A DNA stretch of 64,000 nucleotides. Origin: Pisolithus tinctorius. Taxonomy: Eukaryota > Basidiomycota > Agaricomycetes > Boletales > Pisolithaceae. Made by a program: the position numbers and the translations under genes. The notes below the pieces were generated by a model. The model did not search any database, was not told the DNA's origin, and saw only the letters and a program-made list of their open reading frames with translations. This document shows positions 59,901-64,000 of this stretch, piece by piece (the stretch's first letter is position 1; every line of letters begins with the position of its first letter). The stretch lies in the NCBI GenBank assembly GCA_024663395.1, contig JANFAH010000065.1, positions 186,001 through 250,000 on the forward strand. The letters run 5' to 3'.

Positions 59901-60839
59901 GGGCAGGTGTTCGGCGATCGAGGAACAGTGCGAATCCCACCTCGGTAACTAACAAAATTCGTCTCCTGGATGTCTTGATCAAGGGCAATGTGGGATATTT
60001 TATAACGTAAGCACCTATACTTCATCCATGGTAGTGTCCACGAATCTTGTTAGCATCTTCCTGGTGAGCGTCGTGAACGCGGTAATGTGGGGTACGCTCT
60101 CTGTACGTAATCACTTCCAGCTCCTGTATCAATCTCACGTGCAACCGGTTCTAGGAAGAGTGGATCGAAGTACCGGAAGGTTTCCCGCATGCCGGAACAG
60201 TTATTGCAGGTTGTCGGCTCATTCTACATATACGGGATGCAACGATTCCTGTCGCGGAAGACACGTTCCTGGAGTCATTAGCGTTCGAATACCCTATGCA
60301 ACACGTATCTGCCGCATCAGCATGAGTAGTCCGTAGCACAGGAGATCCTTGCGGTGTATATTTATTTGTCATAGAGAATGATGAACATTCTATGCACTGA
60401 TTCCCATCAGGCTTTAGGGTCTCAGAGCAGACAAGTAGCTTGATCAAAAATTGATATGAACAAACAAGCAGAGAGAAGCTCGATATCCAGGCATCTTTCA
60501 GCGATGGGCTAGTAGATGGTGGCGGTAATCGGGTAGTGCGAGGCGGTGATGCGTGGAAAGAAAAGATCTCACAAAGGACTCATGCATATCATTGAATGTC
60601 AATTGCAGTCATCGACTTTCTGAGTGGTGGCCTGAAGTATAGATCTGAGCATGTCCATACGTACCTTTCATTCGACGCAACGCACGCCGTTTCCCGTTGA
60701 GATCGGGGCTGCGAGGCTCGGGCCCCGGAAATGGAAATGTATACGATTACATAATGAAACAACTGATGCCAGTACAGCCATTTCAATGTGTCACAAAAGC
60801 GTTGACGCGCTCTGTTCCAACTTCTCTCCAGCGTCCACG
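56990..60839. other. About 3.8 kb with no recognisable gene
   Basis: Only short open frames (under about 110 codons) occur in all six frames, with no family motif and no consistent splice pattern. CpG content is normal, so this is not a continuation of the CpG-depleted repeat type. No tRNA box or LTR end was identified. It could be non-coding RNA, a decayed gene or intergenic DNA. Confidence 0.45.
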
Positions 60840-62069
60840 ATGAGTAACAGCACCCTGCCCCAGTTGCCAGCGTCCCTCGATCTCCCCGCTCACCTTTCGG
60901 CTCAGAAGTATTTTTTTGTTTGCACGCTCACAGTCTTGTCATGGGACACCCTAGTTCTCTCGCCTAGATCTTATAAACTTAGCCGGACGAAGACATGGCC
61001 TCCATTGAAGGCGCTCTATTATTTCCTGCAGACCTGGGTGATAGCTGACTTCGTGGTTACTGGTGAGTGTACTCGTATCGCAATTTTTTCGTCCTTCCTG
61101 TAGAATATACCGTATTTCTGATTCATCTATCCACTCCTGACAGGCGTGATGTTCTTTTCTACGTCAGTGCAGCAGGACACAGACTGTCGCAGGTTTTGGC
61201 CGTATGAGCCCATTTGCACTGCGATACTGCTCTTCGCAGCCTCCACCGCGCACGTCATCCGCATTTCTGCCATCTACTCGCATGCGAACCGTGTGCGCTC
61301 TATCATGTTTGGCTTGTTGTTTGTTCAGGCGGTCGTTACTGCTGTGTGCTGTGGCTTCTATCGCTCTGTCAAACTTCTTGATGGCCAGGGTTGTATTGCC
61401 GGTCCCCTCAACAATCAGAGCTGGGTAGCCGTCTATTGGCTCATCCCCACATTGTTGTACGGCGCTTCCTTTTCATTTGCTGTGTCACGCTCTCTGCGAA
61501 CCCTCGGGGAGCGTCCGCTCACTCCATGGCGACTCATGCTACGTGACAATCTCAACCTTTACGGTACTATCTTCTTCGTCAACCTTATCAACGTACTCTT
61601 CTACTTCATCATGACGCCTACCGGCCCTAATGATCCAATCAAAACCATCGTGACGAGCATGGCGGGCGTGCTCACGGCCACGATGACAATGCGCATTATC
61701 CTGGGTGTCCGCGGTTCTCTTGAGAATGGTGGGACCTTCACTACAGGAAGTGGCCAAGGCAGCGGTGTCAGTGGTAGCATGACTGCAAGTGCTGTCGGTG
61801 TTGCTCGAGGGCGCAGCGCCCCAACGTACACACTAGGCGACATCCATACGCATTCAAAAACTGGAGCTGGTTCGCGTGGGGCTGACAAAATCGAAGGCGG
61901 CTGGGACGTCGACAAAAGCTTTGTGGATGCACCAGCAGACGCCAAGGTTGTACTTCCTATCGTAGGGGAAAACGACAGCATACGCGAGGAAAGTGGTCCA
62001 GTGTCACCCTTTTCACCCAAAGCCGGTGTTCAAATCACTATAGATAAGGAGGTTCAGTATGACGAGTAG
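60840..62069 (+). CDS. Basidiomycete seven-helix-like membrane protein (DUF6533-type)
   Basis: Exons 60840-61062 and 61144-62069. Start MSNSTLPQLPASLDLP. The block VLSWDTLVLSPRSYKLSRTK near residue 40 is the hallmark of a large, uncharacterised basidiomycete family of multi-pass membrane proteins. Hydrophobic segments follow at about residues 30-50, 60-75, 95-115, 120-145, 170-190, 205-225 and 235-255. Family blocks in exon 2 are FEPI-like WPYEPICTAILL, CCGFYRSVKLLDGQGCIAGP, LTPWRLMLRDNLNLYG and DPIKTIVTSMAGVLTATMTMR. The cytoplasmic-type tail is Gly/Ser-rich and charged, ending KEVQYDE. The function is unknown for the family; GPCR-like topology is only a guess. There is one intron of 81 nt. 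Confidence 0.85.
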
Positions 62070-62880
62070 GTACACAAGGATTCCTATGGAGTACGGGGGT
62101 ACATAGGCCAGGTTGCGCAATTCGCCCGTCGATGGATCTGTCCTGTTTCCACTCGCTTTTTACAGTGAACTCTCCTTTTGGGCAACTGTTTAATATTGCT
62201 GCAGAGTTAGTCAAACGGTTCTTCTGATGCTCTTGGTTCTTCCCGACGATTTAGGCTCAACTATGTAACTCCGTATGCTTGTACCCGGCGTGTCCGGTCA
62301 ACAGGAAGGTGTCATGTATGTGTTTGAGTTGATTCTGGGATAAGGTCCGCCATCGCTCTCGATTAAAATCATTAGCTTCTACTAAGTGAGTTACGAGTGT
62401 ATATGTGGATTCCCGTCTTTTCCCTTGACACGATAGGTTCTTTCCTGAGCTTCATAAGATAGCATAACAGTTTTCTACAGAACTAGCAATACACACGACG
62501 CCGGGACAGTCATCGATGCGTAACATGTATGTAACATACATTCTACGAAAGCGACTTGCGACTAGACATAATGACTCGCACTGTTGACAACTTTGGCTGC
62601 CTCCTATCTCGCACGTCACACCGGTGGTTGGTGAAAATTTCATTTCTGTTACCTCATGGTCGTGATTCTCATGTTCAATGACTCCAATACCTTTTCGTTC
62701 GAGGCTTGCTCTTCAGCGACCTCCATTCATTTGGCCGTCGCGTCTGCCAGCGTGTCGCGAGTAGCATTTGACTTGTCGAGGTTCCCTACTCGTCTCGTTT
62801 CCTCCTAATGTGTTAAGCTGCCCTCACGGGGGAATGTATCGTTGAACAAGAATATGATAGGCAGCCAGTATGGACTTGTC
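62070..62880. other. Intergenic region
   Basis: Downstream of the membrane protein gene. No gene recognised; a minus frame 62452-62643 has no features. Confidence 0.4.
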
Positions 62881-63145
62881 ATAAGCAGCCATGCTGTAAA
62901 AGTTGGCACGCCAGCCTAGATAATGTGTCGCCCAAGACATGGTCGCCACGGAAACAATTCAGTGTGATCCTCTAGCAATGCAATAAGGAGAAACGTAAAG
63001 GCTGCAGACCTCCTCACCTTTCGTGTGCGGCTCCACTGTCGGGTATCGTCGACGGGAACTTGCTCGAAGTCTACACATACCTCTTTCCTTTGGGCTACGG
63101 CGCCGGAGTCATGGGGCATTGATAAGTCGGTGGGTGCTCTTTGAC
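62807..63145 (-). CDS. Possible small two-exon gene
   Basis: On the minus strand a frame starting near 63145 (MSQRAPTDLSMPHDSG) continues to RQWSRTRK at about 63021, followed by GTGAGG. An acceptor TTTTACAG near 62895 would join it to WLLMTSPYWLPIIFLFND…, ending with TAG near 62807. The product would be a protein of about 75 residues with one hydrophobic segment. No family is recognised. The intron would be about 125 nt, long for this window, so this call is weak. Confidence 0.25.
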
Positions 63146-63439
63146 TCATCGGGAAAAGGCATAGGAGAAAAGCCGATGTACTGAGAACCAAAGAAATTAA
63201 CGTTGAGGTGTAGAGGACTATATTATCATCTTGGTTTGAGGGTTCCAGCTATCACTTCGCATACGAACGTCTCATGGACAATGCAATCTAAATTCACGCA
63301 GTTATCAGGTCCAAGTTACATTGTCAGTGTTAACGGAGATGGGTGCACATGGGATTAATCCAAGACTATGCACCATACACCTCCCTTCTGTCGCCACTGC
63401 AAGGCTTGACCCCGAAGATCGCTGACTTACCTGGGTCCC

Positions 63440-63989
63440 ATCTCACGTACAGCAGGTGAATAATGTACTACGGAGGCCTTCAAATAGCAGGCGGGGCAAA
63501 TCCTGCTTAGGGAATTGAGCCCATGGAAACGAATGGCTCCATCACATGCAGGACATACACTCGCGATACATGCATCAGAGTGGTCCCAAGGGCATCAGGG
63601 ATAACATACAGAGTACCCCCGATTGTACTGCTACAGCTCCAGAGAAACGATGATGATCTCATTTGAAAGTGTGGGTTTTGTTGCCGCTCTTGACCTCTCG
63701 CTGGTCCCGAGGCCCGGCTCGAATATTGGCTTGCATAGGCGGTCTGGAAACTGAAAAAAGAGCGAATGTGAGTAAAGTCCAGGAGTTGGCGAATGAAAAC
63801 AGAGAGCTGAGCAATCCATACAGGCGAACCACTGGTTTCGCAGCGTCGTTGGGGAGCCGACGCCACACTCCATATCTGTCCCTGACTCGGAGGAAGCACT
63901 TGTTTAATGACACTTACCCTTACTTTGTCTCGGCTTCTTCTTTTTCCTGTCATTCTCTTCACTTGTCCTCTCCTTTTTGTCCCCTCCAT
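63440..63989 (-). CDS. Possible zinc-finger gene at window edge
   Basis: The minus strand near 63480-63590 encodes a Cys-rich stretch with two CPAC motifs (VCPACDGAIRFHG…RICPACYLKA, CX2CX17CX2C), which could bind zinc. Upstream, a basic frame begins MEGTKRRGQVKRMTGKRRSRD at 63989. The two are in different frames, and an intron is needed to join them. The gene, if real, is not recognised. Confidence 0.2.
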
Positions 63990-64000
63990 CCAACAAGTTG

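Overview
The window comes from the nuclear genome of an agaricomycete (mushroom-forming basidiomycete). The genes carry many short introns of about 50-75 nt. The protein families are basidiomycete ones: a split pyruvate decarboxylase, a CK1-like kinase of the HRDIQ type, a seven-helix 'LSWDTLVLSPR' membrane protein, and agaric-type Ty3/gypsy elements. The window has two halves. Bases 1 to about 32,060 are a stack of retrotransposons nested in one another, almost free of CpG. From about 32,066 the base composition becomes ordinary and genes follow one after another.

Repeat half. (i) A full-length chromovirus at 21,195-31,286 has 698-bp LTRs, a CTACC target duplication, Gag, a predicted -1 frameshift site, Pol with a chromodomain, and a long extra ORF between Pol and the polypurine tract. 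It sits inside an older LTR of its own family. (ii) Five copies of a 1.7-1.9 kb LTR family, here called LTR1 (copies A, C, B, E, D from left to right), each carry an ORF in the U3 part. Copies A, B and D are solo LTRs inserted in other retroelements. (iii) A minus-strand agaric gypsy Pol at 12,284-18,261 is broken by LTR1-B and a solo LTR3. (iv) A second minus-strand chromovirus fragment lies at 554-4,877, broken by LTR2, which is itself broken by LTR1-A. (v) A Tc1 remnant (DD34E) at 6,778-8,239 is broken by a solo LTR2. (vi) A plus-strand ORF region at 10.4-11.9 kb has a Zn2Cys6-like cysteine cluster. Stop codons, lost catalytic residues and mismatched target duplications in this half are mostly explained by loss of CpG to TpG or CpA.

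Gene half, left to right: a hypothetical gene; a tandem 2-kb duplication carrying an F-box-like remnant plus an EB1 microtubule plus-end protein; an MCT-type transporter (-); a basic nuclear-type protein (-); RCE1 CAAX protease (-); ribosomal protein eS19 (+); pyruvate decarboxylase (+); a CK1-like kinase (+); a delta-12 fatty acid desaturase (+); two tandem nitronate monooxygenases (+); about 3.8 kb with no recognisable gene; a basidiomycete seven-helix membrane protein (+); and two weak candidates at the right edge. The genes do not form an obvious pathway cluster. The notable events are the two tandem duplications: in each, one copy has a changed key feature (EB1 C-terminal tail; NMO conserved His). 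Intron structures were worked out by eye from splice sites plus family similarity.
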